Source of the DNA: Bacillus solimangrovi
GTDB taxonomy: Bacteria > Bacillota > Bacilli > Bacillales > Bacillaceae_N
Direction of reading: 5' to 3'
DNA length: 64,000 bases
Assembly: GCF_001742425.1 (NCBI RefSeq)
Contig: NZ_MJEH01000064.1
Location: 1 to 64,000, forward strand
This document shows, piece by piece, positions 44,312 to 54,672 of this stretch. The notes below the pieces were generated by a model. That model did no database searches. It saw nothing but the letters and a program-made list of their open reading frames with translations, and was not told the origin of the DNA. The translations under genes and the position numbers were made by a program. Position 1 is the stretch's first letter. Each line of letters opens with the position of its first letter.

Positions 44312-44857
44312 ATGGCTATTAGGGTTGGTATAGCTTCATTGTTATCAGGTCAAGAAAAAAAAGAAGTATTGCATTATTGGGATGTTTTTAAGGAAGAATA
44401 TCATTCAGTAGGCGTACAATCTTTTGACCACCCCAATTTAGGATTTCAAGGTGGGGAGTGTTCAGATGTAGAAGCATTAAAGGTTGAATTAGTTAATCTT
44501 TGTGAGAGAATTAGACCTTTTGAAATTATTGTAGATGGCTTTGGATACTTTGAATCCCCAGCAAAAGTCGTTTTTTTAAACGTAATTAAAACGAACGCAT
44601 TGCTTGAATTACATAAAGAAATTAATCGTTTATTAGATGATAAATGTAATGATATATTCGAACTTTATACACCTGAAAATTGGGTACCTCATATCAGTTT
44701 GGCAATGGGAGATTTATCAAACGAGCATTTCGATAAGTTCAAAGTAGATTACGCCGAGAAATCACCATCTTTTAACCAAACAATATCTAACCTAGCACTT
44801 GTCGAATTTAAGAATAATGGTCGTGTCGAATTGCTTCACTGTTTCGACATTACATAA
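44312..44857 (+). CDS. 2H phosphoesterase / 2'-5' RNA ligase-like protein
   Basis: A 181-residue protein with the pseudo-twofold 2H layout. The second motif is canonical, PHISL (His127). The first appears as DHPNLGFQ (His40), with Asn where Thr or Ser is normal. This family includes RNA ligases and cyclic phosphodiesterases acting on 2',3' or 2',5' linkages; with the altered first motif the activity is uncertain. AAAGGAT precedes the ATG. Single gene. Confidence 0.75.
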   Translation: MAIRVGIASLLSGQEKKEVLHYWDVFKEEYHSVGVQSFDHPNLGFQGGECSDVEALKVELVNLCERIRPFEIIVDGFGYFESPAKVVFLNVIKTNALLELHKEINRLLDDKCNDIFELYTPENWVPHISLAMGDLSNEHFDKFKVDYAEKSPSFNQTISNLALVEFKNNGRVELLHCFDIT

Positions 44858-45029
44858 GTCGTATTACTCACATCTCAACTGATTAGTAGAGGGGATGAAG
44901 AAAAAACACTCTGATGAAAGTTTCAATATATCTACTCTTCATCTACCCTTTTCTTAACTTGCATATAGAAACTGAATCAATAAAGATCATTGTCCAAATA
45001 CTTGATCGCTACTCAAAAACATCATTAGA

Positions 45030-46133
45030 TTACCCTTTCCTCCCTTTCTCACTTCTCGATTTATACTTTTTCTTCATCTCTGCTTCAAGCTTTGAATACT
45101 TCTTTGGAGCTGATTCAGTCTGTTGCTTATTTTCACATTCTTGTTTATGCTCATCGAACCACTCTGGCAAACGTTCTTTGTGTGTAGGGTAACTTGTTTT
45201 CGTTCGTGGTTTTGTGTGAATCGTAATCGATTGGGCATTCGTTTTTGCATCTTGACGTGATTTTTGCACATATGCTTGTTGTAAAATGTACTGTTTCACA
45301 TATGCGAATGAAGCGATTCGATCACCTGTATAACGAGGCTGATAATTGGCAAAACATTGTTCCATCCATTCAATTACTTGTTCGTGTGAAATGTCGCTAT
45401 TGCAGATTTCATACATGTCTGTCATATCTTTTGCACTTAAGTATAACCCTTTGCCACGGAGCTGAATGTATCTATCCTCTATAGTTTGTATCATGTACTC
45501 ACTTTGTTGCGCTTGAGTTGAATGTGTATCTATGTGTGTTTCTTGTTCTACTTTCTCGTTATCTTCTCTAGTTGTAATCTCTGAAGTAATCTCTGGTATT
45601 GCTCGTTCATGTTGAATACCCGATGATTCATTACGATGATTCGAATTATCAGATTGCATGTTCGAGGATTCAGGTTGTGTTTTCACAAGTTCAGTCTGAG
45701 CGTTCGACTGCTCAAATAGATATCCTTGTAATGAATAACCTAATGTATGTAAATCCTCCTCAATTTGAAGTAAATTCACGCGATATTGCTTCGTTCGATC
45801 CCATCCATACAGTGGATTCGTGCGAACATCAAGCCAATCGTGTTGAATCAACTTATCGAGCAGACGATGGACGGTCGTCTCAGAAATGCCTAACATTGTT
45901 TCTTCAACTAATTCGGATGCCTTCTTATAGATCCAACCACTCGTTCGTTCTTCCTTGTCTTCATTTTCTTTCCGTTGTCGCTCTTCCATTAGATATGACT
46001 TGGCATCCTTTACTCGCTCTGACCAATAAATCATTTGATTCAACAGAATCGCCATTCGAACATCTTGCGTTAAGGCAACTAACTCTTCCTTCACAACGAC
46101 CCGCTTCAACTTCCTTACTTCTGTTACTGTCAT
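45030..46133 (-). CDS. Phage/plasmid-type replication-associated helix-turn-helix protein
   Basis: A 367-residue protein. The N-terminal half (about 12-135) has ALTQDVRMAILLNQMIYWSE, GWIYKKASELVEETMLGIS and YGWDRTKQYRVNLLQIE, a winged-helix arrangement common in phage and plasmid replication initiators of bacilli. A polar, Q/S/T-rich linker (about 150-215) leads to a DnaD-like helical segment and a very basic C-terminus. Other phage genes are absent, so it may be a relic or a domesticated gene. GAGGAG precedes the ATG. Confidence 0.65.
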   Translation of the reverse strand: MTVTEVRKLKRVVVKEELVALTQDVRMAILLNQMIYWSERVKDAKSYLMEERQRKENEDKEERTSGWIYKKASELVEETMLGISETTVHRLLDKLIQHDWLDVRTNPLYGWDRTKQYRVNLLQIEEDLHTLGYSLQGYLFEQSNAQTELVKTQPESSNMQSDNSNHRNESSGIQHERAIPEITSEITTREDNEKVEQETHIDTHSTQAQQSEYMIQTIEDRYIQLRGKGLYLSAKDMTDMYEICNSDISHEQVIEWMEQCFANYQPRYTGDRIASFAYVKQYILQQAYVQKSRQDAKTNAQSITIHTKPRTKTSYPTHKERLPEWFDEHKQECENKQQTESAPKKYSKLEAEMKKKYKSRSEKGRKG

Positions 46134-46259
46134 TGAAATTCGCTCCTCACTATTAAATTTCCATTCATATTGTATATAGCGTTAAAAGTGAAAAGAGCTA
46201 TGGAAAATTCCAAAAAAATTTTAAAAATAAACATTATCATTAATAATGGCTGCAAAATA

Positions 46260-46293
46260 ATAAGGGAAAACTCATTGAAATCGTTTCCCCTTA
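46260..46293 (-). terminator. Terminator of the sgrR-like gene
   Basis: TAAGGGGAAAC/GTTTTCCCTTA stem on the minus strand followed by a T-rich tract, 16 bp after the stop codon. Confidence 0.75.
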
Positions 46294-46308
46294 GTGCATC
46301 TTACAGAC

Positions 46309-48036
46309 TTATTCAATCCATGTTTTCCTAAAGTCATCCATTCCAAATTCATCAAACTTTGTATCTTGAATCGTTTGAGAAAAAGAACGGCTACTTATAG
46401 GATGGTACATATATATAATTAGAAATTCCTCGCGTAAATACTTTTCGATTTCATCTATCCAACCTTCTCGGATAGTTGGGTCTATTTCACGCTTAAAGGA
46501 TTCTAGACAATTATCTATATATTTGATATGTATATCATCAATAAATCTCCTGAATATTAAAGCTTCATTATAAAACGTATGTAAAAATGATATGTGCATA
46601 TCTGTTGAGGAAACCTCATTCATAAATATTAAATCAGCTTCTTCATCGATTTTTGTTGAATAAAAATTTTCCATATTAAACAACTCACAACGAAGATGGA
46701 TGCCAACTGAGCGAGCTTCTTCCACGAACCACTCAGCTTCTTCTCTCGAATTAGTAGAATCTTTCGTATAAATAGTAAGCAACTCACCTTGATAGCCTGA
46801 TTTAGCTATTAATTCCTTTACAAGGCTTTTATCCTTTTTTTGAGGATTTGATTTCCATGGAAAATAACTTGATGATTCAATTAGATTGTCACGACCAAGA
46901 TTTCCCCACATTTTATTCATATTTAATAAATGATAGATTGCCTTTCGAAAATAATCGTTCTGGATAATTGAAGCACGTCGAAAATTAAAAGCTAGAAAGC
47001 GAAATGCTGCCGTAACATCTTGCTTTTGTACCTTACCCTCACCTTTCTCTTCTCCTCTTATTTGAATTGTCATTTGCTCTTCCATCTCATCAGGTACAAA
47101 ATAAAATTCGATTTCATCTAAAATCGGTCGTTCTAAAAAATAATGATCAAAGGCTTCAAGAACGATCATTGAATCTGTATGCTTTTTCAATTGGAACGGT
47201 CCTGTTCCAATCCACTTATTTTCAACTAAAGGTTCATCCTTAGGCAAAATGGAGAAGTTATATGATCCCATATAACGAATAAAAAAGCGGTTAGATTGAT
47301 TGAGATGGATCGTAACGATATAAGGTGAAACACATTCAATCGACTCAATATCAGCAACTAACCATCGATGTGGTGAAGATTCACTTATAAATCTTTGCAG
47401 TGTATGTTTGACATCCTCACTTGTTAAAATCCGTTCGTGATGAAAATGAACGGATTTTCTTAAATAAAATGTCCATGACGTACAATCATCATTGACTTTC
47501 CAATGATGAGCGATGTGTGGTTGAACGGAGTTTGTTTCTTTGTTAAACGTAACGAGCGTACTACCTAGTTGCTGTATGAAATACGCTTCTTGATTGATTG
47601 AAGATAACAGTGGATCAAGTGTTGACATTTTCTTCTTAATGACTGTACGTAATACTTCTTTCGATTCACTAGTAGATTGAGTACCAAATAACGTTTTCAT
47701 TTCTTTTGATGCTTTTGAAATCCACATTTTCGGTATCGGCAATTGAAGTAATTTGATAATGTCCTCTAGATTATTATGTTTAATACAATCTAATACCGCA
47801 TTTTCTATTTCTTGTTTGAATGAATGTTTATAAATGATGCGAGATGCATTCCCCCTACCTCTACCTGGAAAATAAGAATATTTCCCTTCTTTTTCATATT
47901 TTTTTATTTTATTTTGGATGTTTTTCCGGTTATAAAACCATATTTGCTCAAGCTCTTTAAACTTAAATGAAACAGTTTTTTCTACTTCTTTATCGTAAAA
48001 ACACGCTCTCATTTTGTAATAATCAAGATCCTTCAT
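46309..48036 (-). CDS. SgrR-like regulator with solute-binding domain
   Basis: About 575 residues. The N-terminal HTH region (about 20-100) has FKELEQIWFYNRKNIQNKI. A periplasmic-binding-protein family 5 domain follows (about 135-560) with PHIAHHWKVNDDCTSWTF and FYLRKSVHFHHERILTSED. This is the SgrR plan: a cytosolic regulator using an oligopeptide-binding-like domain as sensor. There is no signal peptide. The start at 48036 suits TAGGAG. It is divergent from an MFS gene, mirroring sgrR/setA in enterobacteria; that parallel is inference. Confidence 0.85.
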   Translation of the reverse strand: MKDLDYYKMRACFYDKEVEKTVSFKFKELEQIWFYNRKNIQNKIKKYEKEGKYSYFPGRGRGNASRIIYKHSFKQEIENAVLDCIKHNNLEDIIKLLQLPIPKMWISKASKEMKTLFGTQSTSESKEVLRTVIKKKMSTLDPLLSSINQEAYFIQQLGSTLVTFNKETNSVQPHIAHHWKVNDDCTSWTFYLRKSVHFHHERILTSEDVKHTLQRFISESSPHRWLVADIESIECVSPYIVTIHLNQSNRFFIRYMGSYNFSILPKDEPLVENKWIGTGPFQLKKHTDSMIVLEAFDHYFLERPILDEIEFYFVPDEMEEQMTIQIRGEEKGEGKVQKQDVTAAFRFLAFNFRRASIIQNDYFRKAIYHLLNMNKMWGNLGRDNLIESSSYFPWKSNPQKKDKSLVKELIAKSGYQGELLTIYTKDSTNSREEAEWFVEEARSVGIHLRCELFNMENFYSTKIDEEADLIFMNEVSSTDMHISFLHTFYNEALIFRRFIDDIHIKYIDNCLESFKREIDPTIREGWIDEIEKYLREEFLIIYMYHPISSRSFSQTIQDTKFDEFGMDDFRKTWIE

Positions 48037-48218
48037 TATCATTCTCCTAATCTCAAAATGTGATTATAAGAAATGCATTCAATCACACAACATCCAAGTA
48101 AGGGTTCACATTCTTCTTTTTTAAAAAGGCGTCTTTTTGAATAATATTGTACCCTTTTTTCCTCTTTTAGCACAAAGCATAATTGAACTACAAAATGATA
48201 ACAAAGGAGGATGTCAAA

Positions 48219-49508
48219 ATGTTTAAAGAGCTACACCCAAATATTCGCATTAGAATTTATACGTCATTTTTAAGTAAGGCCATCAGTTCAATGATTTTCC
48301 CATTTATGGCGATTTATTTTACAAAAGAATTAAACGCTACTTACGCAGGGATATTACTAATGATTCAAGTATTCGTTCAATTTATCGCCAGTCTATACGG
48401 AGGTTATTTCGCTGATATGGTCGGTAGAAAGAAAATGATGGTTATCGGTGAATATATGCATGTGTTTGCCTTCCTTGGAATGATTACCTTTAACTCTCCA
48501 CTGATTACATCCCCATGGATTACATTTTTCATGTTATTGATCATGGCGGTATCTGCTGGTTTTATATTCCCTGCTTCAGAAGCAATGTTGATCGATGTTA
48601 GTACGAAAGAAACACGAGCGTTCATGTATTCCATTAACTACTGGGCTAACAATTTATCAGTAATGCTAGGCTTAATAATCGGTGGACTGTTATTCAAAAC
48701 ACACCTTTTTGAACTATTAATTGGATTGTTTATCTTGTCGTTAGTCACGTTGTGGATGACCGTTTCACTCATAACAGAATCGTACACTGTCTCCCGTTCT
48801 GAACAAATAACAAAACCGTACGGACTTAAACCTATTGTTAAAAGCTATCAAACTGTTATACGAGATATTCCGTTTGTCTTGTTTACACTCGGTGGAATCG
48901 CTATTTTGGCAATTGAATTTCAGCGGAACAACTTTATTGCGATAAGGCTAGAAGAAGAAATTGTTCCACGAGTTATATCAGTTGTTGGAAACATTGAATT
49001 CACATTAGATGGCATAAAATTATTAAGCTTATTAACTGTAGAAAATACATTAATAATCGTGCTATTTACATCTGTTATCGTGAAATGGATAAGAAATAAA
49101 CAAGAACAACCAATCATGTATATTGGATTTTTGTTATTCGGACTTGGGTATGGCTTTCTTGCCTTTTCAAATTACACAATCGGGTTAATCATTGCAGTCA
49201 TTGTTCTATCAATTGGAGAATTAATGTATGTGCCAACTAGACAATCTATTCTCGCTGACATCGTTGACGACTCTCGTCGGGGTGCTTATATGGCATTTAA
49301 TAGACTTGTATATGAAATCGGGAAATTATTTGGTGCACTCGGCATTATTGTTGGTGAAAGAATCGGTGGGTACGGTATGAGTATGTTATATGTTATTTTC
49401 ACACTCGTTGGCATCATTTTAACAAAATTAGCCATCATGAAACGAAATGAGAAAACACGAATACAACAACCTTTAATGACTGTTTGTAATTCAGGACAAG
49501 AAAAGTAA
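48219..49508 (+). CDS. MFS transporter divergent from sgrR-like gene
   Basis: A 429-residue twelve-helix major facilitator. The motif A-type loop is GGYFADMVGRKKMM, and a partner loop near IVDDSRRGAY is typical of the MdtG/SetA-like branch. ATG 48219 follows AAAGGAGGATG; the longer in-frame start is rejected. The adjacent SgrR-like regulator probably controls it; substrates could be sugars or drugs. Confidence 0.87.
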   Translation: MFKELHPNIRIRIYTSFLSKAISSMIFPFMAIYFTKELNATYAGILLMIQVFVQFIASLYGGYFADMVGRKKMMVIGEYMHVFAFLGMITFNSPLITSPWITFFMLLIMAVSAGFIFPASEAMLIDVSTKETRAFMYSINYWANNLSVMLGLIIGGLLFKTHLFELLIGLFILSLVTLWMTVSLITESYTVSRSEQITKPYGLKPIVKSYQTVIRDIPFVLFTLGGIAILAIEFQRNNFIAIRLEEEIVPRVISVVGNIEFTLDGIKLLSLLTVENTLIIVLFTSVIVKWIRNKQEQPIMYIGFLLFGLGYGFLAFSNYTIGLIIAVIVLSIGELMYVPTRQSILADIVDDSRRGAYMAFNRLVYEIGKLFGALGIIVGERIGGYGMSMLYVIFTLVGIILTKLAIMKRNEKTRIQQPLMTVCNSGQEK

Positions 49509-49749
49509 CGAATCAACAGCAAATTCATATCCATTTACTCTACAACACTGTTTTGAGTCATTTTACAATTGATGGTTTTGAAAAAAAATCAATTCCGTTT
49601 CACCCCCTATGCTTTTCTCTAAGACTATAGACGTAGATAATTTCTTATTTTCTAAATCAAAATCCGTAGAAAAAACTCAAGATTATCTACGATTTCATCC
49701 AATTAACTATTCTGTACAATAAAGTCAGATACTTAAAGGGGGATTCAAA

Positions 49750-50502
49750 ATGGATATAATTAAATATTTACAAAGAATAAATTCAAACTCACTCACTGGA
49801 AATAAACTAGAAGATTTGAGAAATTTAATCACTCAACACTTATATACAGTTCCTTTCGAAAATTTAGATGTCGTGAATAAGGTGCCTATCAAACTTGATT
49901 TAGAAAATATCTATAAAAAAATCGTAATGAATCACAGAGGAGGGTTTTGTTATGAGATAAACGGATTGTTTAATTGGTTATTAAACAACTTGGGCTATGA
50001 TGTGAAAATGATTTCGACTACTTTTTCCAATGGTAAAGGTGGATGGTATCGAGCAAACACTCATTTAGCAAACATCGTAACAATTGATGGCATTGATTAT
50101 TTAGTTGATGTTGGCGGTGGGGATTTAGTTCGCTCACCTCTACCTCTATCAGGCACTGTAAATGAAGATATTAGTGGAAAATATCGAATACAACGTACTG
50201 ACGGCGTTTATTACGAGTTACAAAAATATGCAAATGATGAATGGAGTACTCACTATCGTTTCAGTACAGCTCCAAGAAAATATGATTTCTTTACTGATGT
50301 TTGCGAGTTTAATCAAACAAGTCCAGAATCAAAATTTACTCAACAAACAATTACAACATTAGCAAACGCCACTGGACGAGTTACAATTTCTGATCAATAT
50401 CTAATCATTACTGAAAATGGCAAGAAATCTAAGGAAGAATACGCAACAGCTGACTTTGATCACATATTATCTACTCATTTCAATATGCAATTGAATAGGT
50501 GA
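49750..50502 (+). CDS. Arylamine N-acetyltransferase
   Basis: A 250-residue NAT enzyme, transferring acetyl from acetyl-CoA to arylamines or hydrazines. The catalytic triad is visible: Cys67 in RGGFCYE, His105 in NTHLANIV and Asp120 in YLVDVGGGD. PFENLD near the start is also characteristic. GGGGGATTC lies before the ATG. It is monocistronic, closed by a strong terminator. Confidence 0.92.
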   Translation: MDIIKYLQRINSNSLTGNKLEDLRNLITQHLYTVPFENLDVVNKVPIKLDLENIYKKIVMNHRGGFCYEINGLFNWLLNNLGYDVKMISTTFSNGKGGWYRANTHLANIVTIDGIDYLVDVGGGDLVRSPLPLSGTVNEDISGKYRIQRTDGVYYELQKYANDEWSTHYRFSTAPRKYDFFTDVCEFNQTSPESKFTQQTITTLANATGRVTISDQYLIITENGKKSKEEYATADFDHILSTHFNMQLNR

Positions 50503-50570
50503 AAGACATCTGTGAAATTAAGTGAAATTTTCAATGAAAGATATATTTATCTATCCTTGGTTAATCAACT

Positions 50571-50625
50571 AAAAAATCTTACAATCAGATGAATGAATTT
50601 GTCCAACTGCTTGTAAGATTTTTTT
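50571..50625 (+). terminator. Rho-independent terminator
   Basis: AAAAAATCTTACAA/TTGTAAGATTTTTT stem with T-run, after the acetyltransferase gene. The following 50626-50956 shows no gene. Confidence 0.85.
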
Positions 50626-50956
50626 CAACTGCTATTATAAATGTCGACAGTTCAAATACTGATTGATATATTGCTTCAGTTACCTTCATAGAGAATGAGA
50701 TACGACTACTTTTACGTAACTAGACTGAATTTCAAACATTTTTACATTTGCACATGGAAAAAGATACCCTCATTCCTTGATACACCTTTAAATAGAAGGA
50801 GTTCTGAGTCAATATTAATGTAAATATTGTCCTCCGCTATTTTCAATGGGTCATCTTGCAACCAAAAAGACATCCCATTATACCTTGGAATGCCCTTTCC
50901 TTATTTATCCACGGTTCAACATTTCACGTGTCACTATAGGGTATATTATACGGACT

Positions 50957-52351
50957 TCAAGAATCAATAGTAACATCAAACTCTATATTCTTAGTGTCTG
51001 GATGGTAGGTTATATTCTTGAGTGTTATTCCAGAAGGTTTGTCAGGGAAAGAAGTAGAAATTGATCCTGTATCGGAAAGCTGTGTTACATTTCTTGTACC
51101 GGGAAACGGGTCACCTGAATCTCCAGCATTTCGATCATTAGGGTCAAGTAAATCGTTTTTTCCGTCAGCTTGAATTAATAACATTCCAGGTCTAGCACTC
51201 CCCTCCATACCTTCTGATTCATCTATTCTCCATACCAACAGCCCTTCACCGGGAAGTTCACTGTCGAATACTTCTTTAGAACGATTTTCTAGAATTAAAT
51301 ATTGATCGTTTTCATAACCTGGTCCTGTAATTTTAAGTACTTTACCACCTGAACGTGTAATTGGCGCTAAAACAATACCCGTTCGAGTCTCATGAATTTC
51401 TTCAACATCAACCCATCCATGTTGCAGCTTATGAATTCCCGCAGGGTGAACTGGGCGCATTTCCCGTCCAGCATATGAACCACTTGCCATTAAATCCCAC
51501 ATACCATTCCCATCCCAATGATCTCCATCTCTACCTTCATTAGGGTCATAAAAGTCTTCCCACTGAAATGCGAGGTGTCCGAGTTCATGGGCACAGACTC
51601 CTAATAATGCTTCCTGTGGGACCATTAAGTAAGTTTTTGCAAACAGTTCATTAGAAACCATCTGTGGTTTTTTCATGTCCCACTTATGAGACCAGATATG
51701 TTGCCCTCTCAAAGGGGGGAATAGTTTTTCAGCACCTCGTCCTGCATGAACTATAAATAGTGAAGTGATTGTACCGTTTCCAAGGACGTCTAGCTGAGAA
51801 CTAAAATCTATTCCTTGAGCAAGTGCTTCTTTTACTGCGTCTTCAGCTAGCCCTCTAGCATCTCTTGGATAATAGTCTCTATTTAACATATCAGTAAGTC
51901 CAGAATTTCCGTTAGTATAGTAGGAATAATTTTGTGGCATTCTAAGCCAACCATGTACTTCACCATGAACACGTACTTTTCCTCGGCTGACTTCATAATA
52001 GTAATCAGCCATGCTTCCTGTCGGATAAGAATTATAAGAGAAAAGTAAATCCTCATAATGATCTTTAGGCAGATACCCTTGTAAATCTGGGAAATCTACT
52101 AATAACACCATCACTTGTAAATCGCCAACCACAGGAGTATGTGGAGTGGAAATCATGTTCACTTCTCCGTTATGGGCAACTCCTACAGAGCTATCATCCA
52201 TACCATGAATATTGTGTGCTGGATTTTGGTAGCCGCGAGCCACTAAAAACTGCCTAAAAGTAAAGCCTAATGGTTTACCCTTTTGGTTGTATTCGTTTAT
52301 TAGATAATTAGTTACTTCAGGAGATGGAGGAACAGCATTGAATTTTTTCAT
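50957..52351 (-). CDS. M6-family metalloprotease (immune-inhibitor-A type)
   Basis: A 464-residue protein. The zinc site is HELGH (255-259) within CAHELGHLAFQWEDFYDP, with the M6 follow-on GMWDLMASGSY that supplies the third ligand region. Upstream strands VMVLLVDFPD and GRGAEKLF are also M6-like. There is no signal peptide or propeptide: the protein starts directly with a short N-terminal segment (PPSPEVTNYLINEYN). It may be intracellular or exported another way. AAGGGAA precedes the ATG. Confidence 0.87.
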   Translation of the reverse strand: MKKFNAVPPSPEVTNYLINEYNQKGKPLGFTFRQFLVARGYQNPAHNIHGMDDSSVGVAHNGEVNMISTPHTPVVGDLQVMVLLVDFPDLQGYLPKDHYEDLLFSYNSYPTGSMADYYYEVSRGKVRVHGEVHGWLRMPQNYSYYTNGNSGLTDMLNRDYYPRDARGLAEDAVKEALAQGIDFSSQLDVLGNGTITSLFIVHAGRGAEKLFPPLRGQHIWSHKWDMKKPQMVSNELFAKTYLMVPQEALLGVCAHELGHLAFQWEDFYDPNEGRDGDHWDGNGMWDLMASGSYAGREMRPVHPAGIHKLQHGWVDVEEIHETRTGIVLAPITRSGGKVLKITGPGYENDQYLILENRSKEVFDSELPGEGLLVWRIDESEGMEGSARPGMLLIQADGKNDLLDPNDRNAGDSGDPFPGTRNVTQLSDTGSISTSFPDKPSGITLKNITYHPDTKNIEFDVTIDS

Positions 52352-52556
52352 TGTTTTTCCCTTCCCTACTCTATAAATTTAATATATCTAAAGAAAGTTA
52401 TCTGTTTCGCTATTATTGATAACACCTATATTATTCTTATTATCAGAATTTTTTTACTATCCAATCAATTCTAGGAAATCTTAACTCATGATGATGGTAG
52501 CATCTACTAATTTTCCCACTCATATTCGAAAATTTAACTTTTTGAACACATAAAAG

Positions 52557-52740
52557 AATAAAGTGAAACTTCCATCAGTGGAGGTATTTCTTCATTCTCC
52601 ACTGATGGTTAGTTGAACCAATCAGGTAATTACTGACGCTTATACCACAGGGGTATGACCATGGCCCCTCCCACTTAAACTTCGTTGATTCTCCAAATTT
52701 TTGAAGTGGGAGTCTTAGCGACAGTTGAACCTTGGTAAAG
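52557..52740 (+). repeat. Structured dispersed repeat
   Basis: A 184-bp copy between two minus-strand genes. The left stem is nearly identical to the reference, with pair 13 as a G-T wobble. The inner right stem is intact; the outer AGCGACAG arm has one mismatch. The right flank reads GGTAAAGTGAAACT, repeating the left-end sequence, as if a second unit had started here. Confidence 0.85.
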
Positions 52741-52862
52741 TGAAACTATTATAAGGGACCAAATTAATAGAAAGTAATTCATATAAACTGAAAAATATTT
52801 TTTCTTCAACATACGGACACTATTGTGAAATAAAAAATAGAGCCATCCCTAAAGTCGTATTT

Positions 52863-54164
52863 CTAATTTGCTGTTTGTAAGGTTGCTTTTGATTGTACGA
52901 CATATTCCCCAACTGCTATTCCTTCACTCTCATCTGTCAGAAATACAACTTTATGTGGAGTAGCTTGATTCGTTCCCATATTTCCGTCCCCAAGCTGACC
53001 GTAAAAGTTCCATCCCCACGAATATACCGTTCCATCACTTGCCAATGCTATTGAGTGAAAGACTCCAACCGCTACTTGTTCGATTTTGGCTCCTTCGGGG
53101 ATTGTGATCGCTGTCGGACTTGCTTGATTCGTTCCTATATTTCCGTCTCCTAGTTGACCAACATCGTTCAATCCCCACGTATACACTGTTCCATCACTTG
53201 CTAGTGCCATTGTGTGAATGTTACCAGCTTCTACTTGTTCGATCGTAACTCCTTCCGGCATTGTAATCGCTGTCGGACTTGCTTTATCAGCCCCAAATCC
53301 GCTATCACCATCTCCTAGCTGGCCAGAATAGTTTCTTCCCCACGCATACATCGTTCCATCACTTGCTAGTGCTATTGTGTGAGCGCCTCCTGCTGCTATT
53401 TGTTCGATCGTGACCCCTTCAGGCATTGGGATCACTATCGGGCTAGCTTGATTCGTTCCGCTACTTCCGTCTCCCAGTTGACCATAATAGTTTCTTCCCC
53501 ACGCATACATCGTTCCATCACTCGCTAGCGCTACTGTGTGAAAGTTTCCTACCCCTACTTGTTCGATCATGACCCCTTTAGGCATCGAGATCGCTGTTGG
53601 GCTAACTTGATTCGTTCCTATATTCTCGTCTCCTAGCTGACCATCTTCGTTACTTCCCCACGTATACATCGTTCCATCGCTTGCTAATGCTACTGAGTGA
53701 TAGATTCCTGCAGCTACTTGTTCTATCTTGGCTCCTTCGGGTATTGTAATCGCTGTCGGAGTAGCTTGATTCGTTCCTATATTCCCATCCCCAAGCTGAC
53801 CAAAGTCATTACTTCCCCATTCATACATCGTTCCATCGCTTGCTAATGCTATTGTGTGATTGCGTCCTGCAGCTACTTGTTCTATCTTGGCTTCTCCGGG
53901 CATTGTGATCGCTATCGGACTAGCTTGATTCGTTCCTATATTCCCATCTCCCAGCTGGCCATCTTTGTTACTTCCCCACGTATACACCGTTCCATCACTT
54001 GCTAACGCTATTGTGTGACCATAGCCAAGTGAAATCTTTTCAATATTAGGTAACGCTGTTTCGTTTTTTGGCACAGTAGCGTAGGCAAACGAAGGTAGCG
54101 CAATTGGCAAGATCAGTAGTATAAATAAGATAATTTTCAACATATATGATATTCGCTTTTTCAT
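52863..54164 (-). CDS. Secreted RCC1-repeat (seven-bladed propeller) protein
   Basis: A 433-residue precursor. ATG 54164 is preferred over GTG 54173. The signal peptide spans about 1-29 (SFAYA). Seven RCC1 repeats follow, each about 52 residues, with HTIALASDGTVYTWG and NQASPTAI-type units; one has a short insertion (DSGFGADKAS). Seven blades make a complete propeller. There is no sorting motif or membrane anchor at the C-terminus. At DNA level the repeats (about 52980-54020) are also very alike, so unit number may change by recombination. Partner unknown. Confidence 0.88.
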   Translation of the reverse strand: MKKRISYMLKIILFILLILPIALPSFAYATVPKNETALPNIEKISLGYGHTIALASDGTVYTWGSNKDGQLGDGNIGTNQASPIAITMPGEAKIEQVAAGRNHTIALASDGTMYEWGSNDFGQLGDGNIGTNQATPTAITIPEGAKIEQVAAGIYHSVALASDGTMYTWGSNEDGQLGDENIGTNQVSPTAISMPKGVMIEQVGVGNFHTVALASDGTMYAWGRNYYGQLGDGSSGTNQASPIVIPMPEGVTIEQIAAGGAHTIALASDGTMYAWGRNYSGQLGDGDSGFGADKASPTAITMPEGVTIEQVEAGNIHTMALASDGTVYTWGLNDVGQLGDGNIGTNQASPTAITIPEGAKIEQVAVGVFHSIALASDGTVYSWGWNFYGQLGDGNMGTNQATPHKVVFLTDESEGIAVGEYVVQSKATLQTAN

Positions 54165-54404
54165 CACATACACCCCACTCCCCCAATTAAAAAGTTAAAT
54201 ATAACCATTAATTAAAATTTTATCATAAGAACCTAAATAAAATTTCAAATAGACCAAGAAAAGGTTATAACCGATTAAATCTTTCAAAATCTGATAAAAA
54301 AGTTCACCTTATACGACAATGTTTATATTATGGTAAAGGAGATAATCAATTAACTAATATGTTGTAACATTGCTCTTTACCGATACTTGGAGATCCAATA
54401 AATT

Positions 54405-54580
54405 GAAATAACCATAAATGGAGGTATTCCTTCATCCTCCACTTATGGTTAGTTGAATCTATCAGATTATTACTGATGCTTATACTACAAGGGTATCACT
54501 AAAGCCCACTCCCACTTAACTTCGTTGATACCCCTAAGTTTTGAAGTGGAAGTCTTAGCTTCAGTTGATTCTTAATAAAA
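54405..54580 (+). repeat. Structured dispersed repeat, diverged copy
   Basis: About 176 bp. The stem CCATAAATGGAGG/CCTCCACTTATGG has A:T at pair 5 instead of C:G (compensatory) and one mismatch. The inner right stem ACTCCCACTT/AAGTGGAAGT is partly kept. The left terminal GTGAAACTT is degraded. Confidence 0.8.
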
Positions 54581-54672
54581 ATGAACTCATGTTGTGCTAG
54601 CGTTATTTTGAGATCGCTTGCAGCTTACTTCACTGATTACTTTTCTTATATCGCCATGAGGAATCGTTCACC

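Noticed and set aside
45599-46156. A 185-codon open frame opposite the replication-like gene
   Set aside because: No ribosome binding site and low-complexity composition; it is the mirror of a well-supported gene on the other strand.
52863-54164. RCC1 protein as eukaryotic contamination
   Set aside because: It has a bacterial signal peptide, local base composition and bacterial neighbours on both sides.
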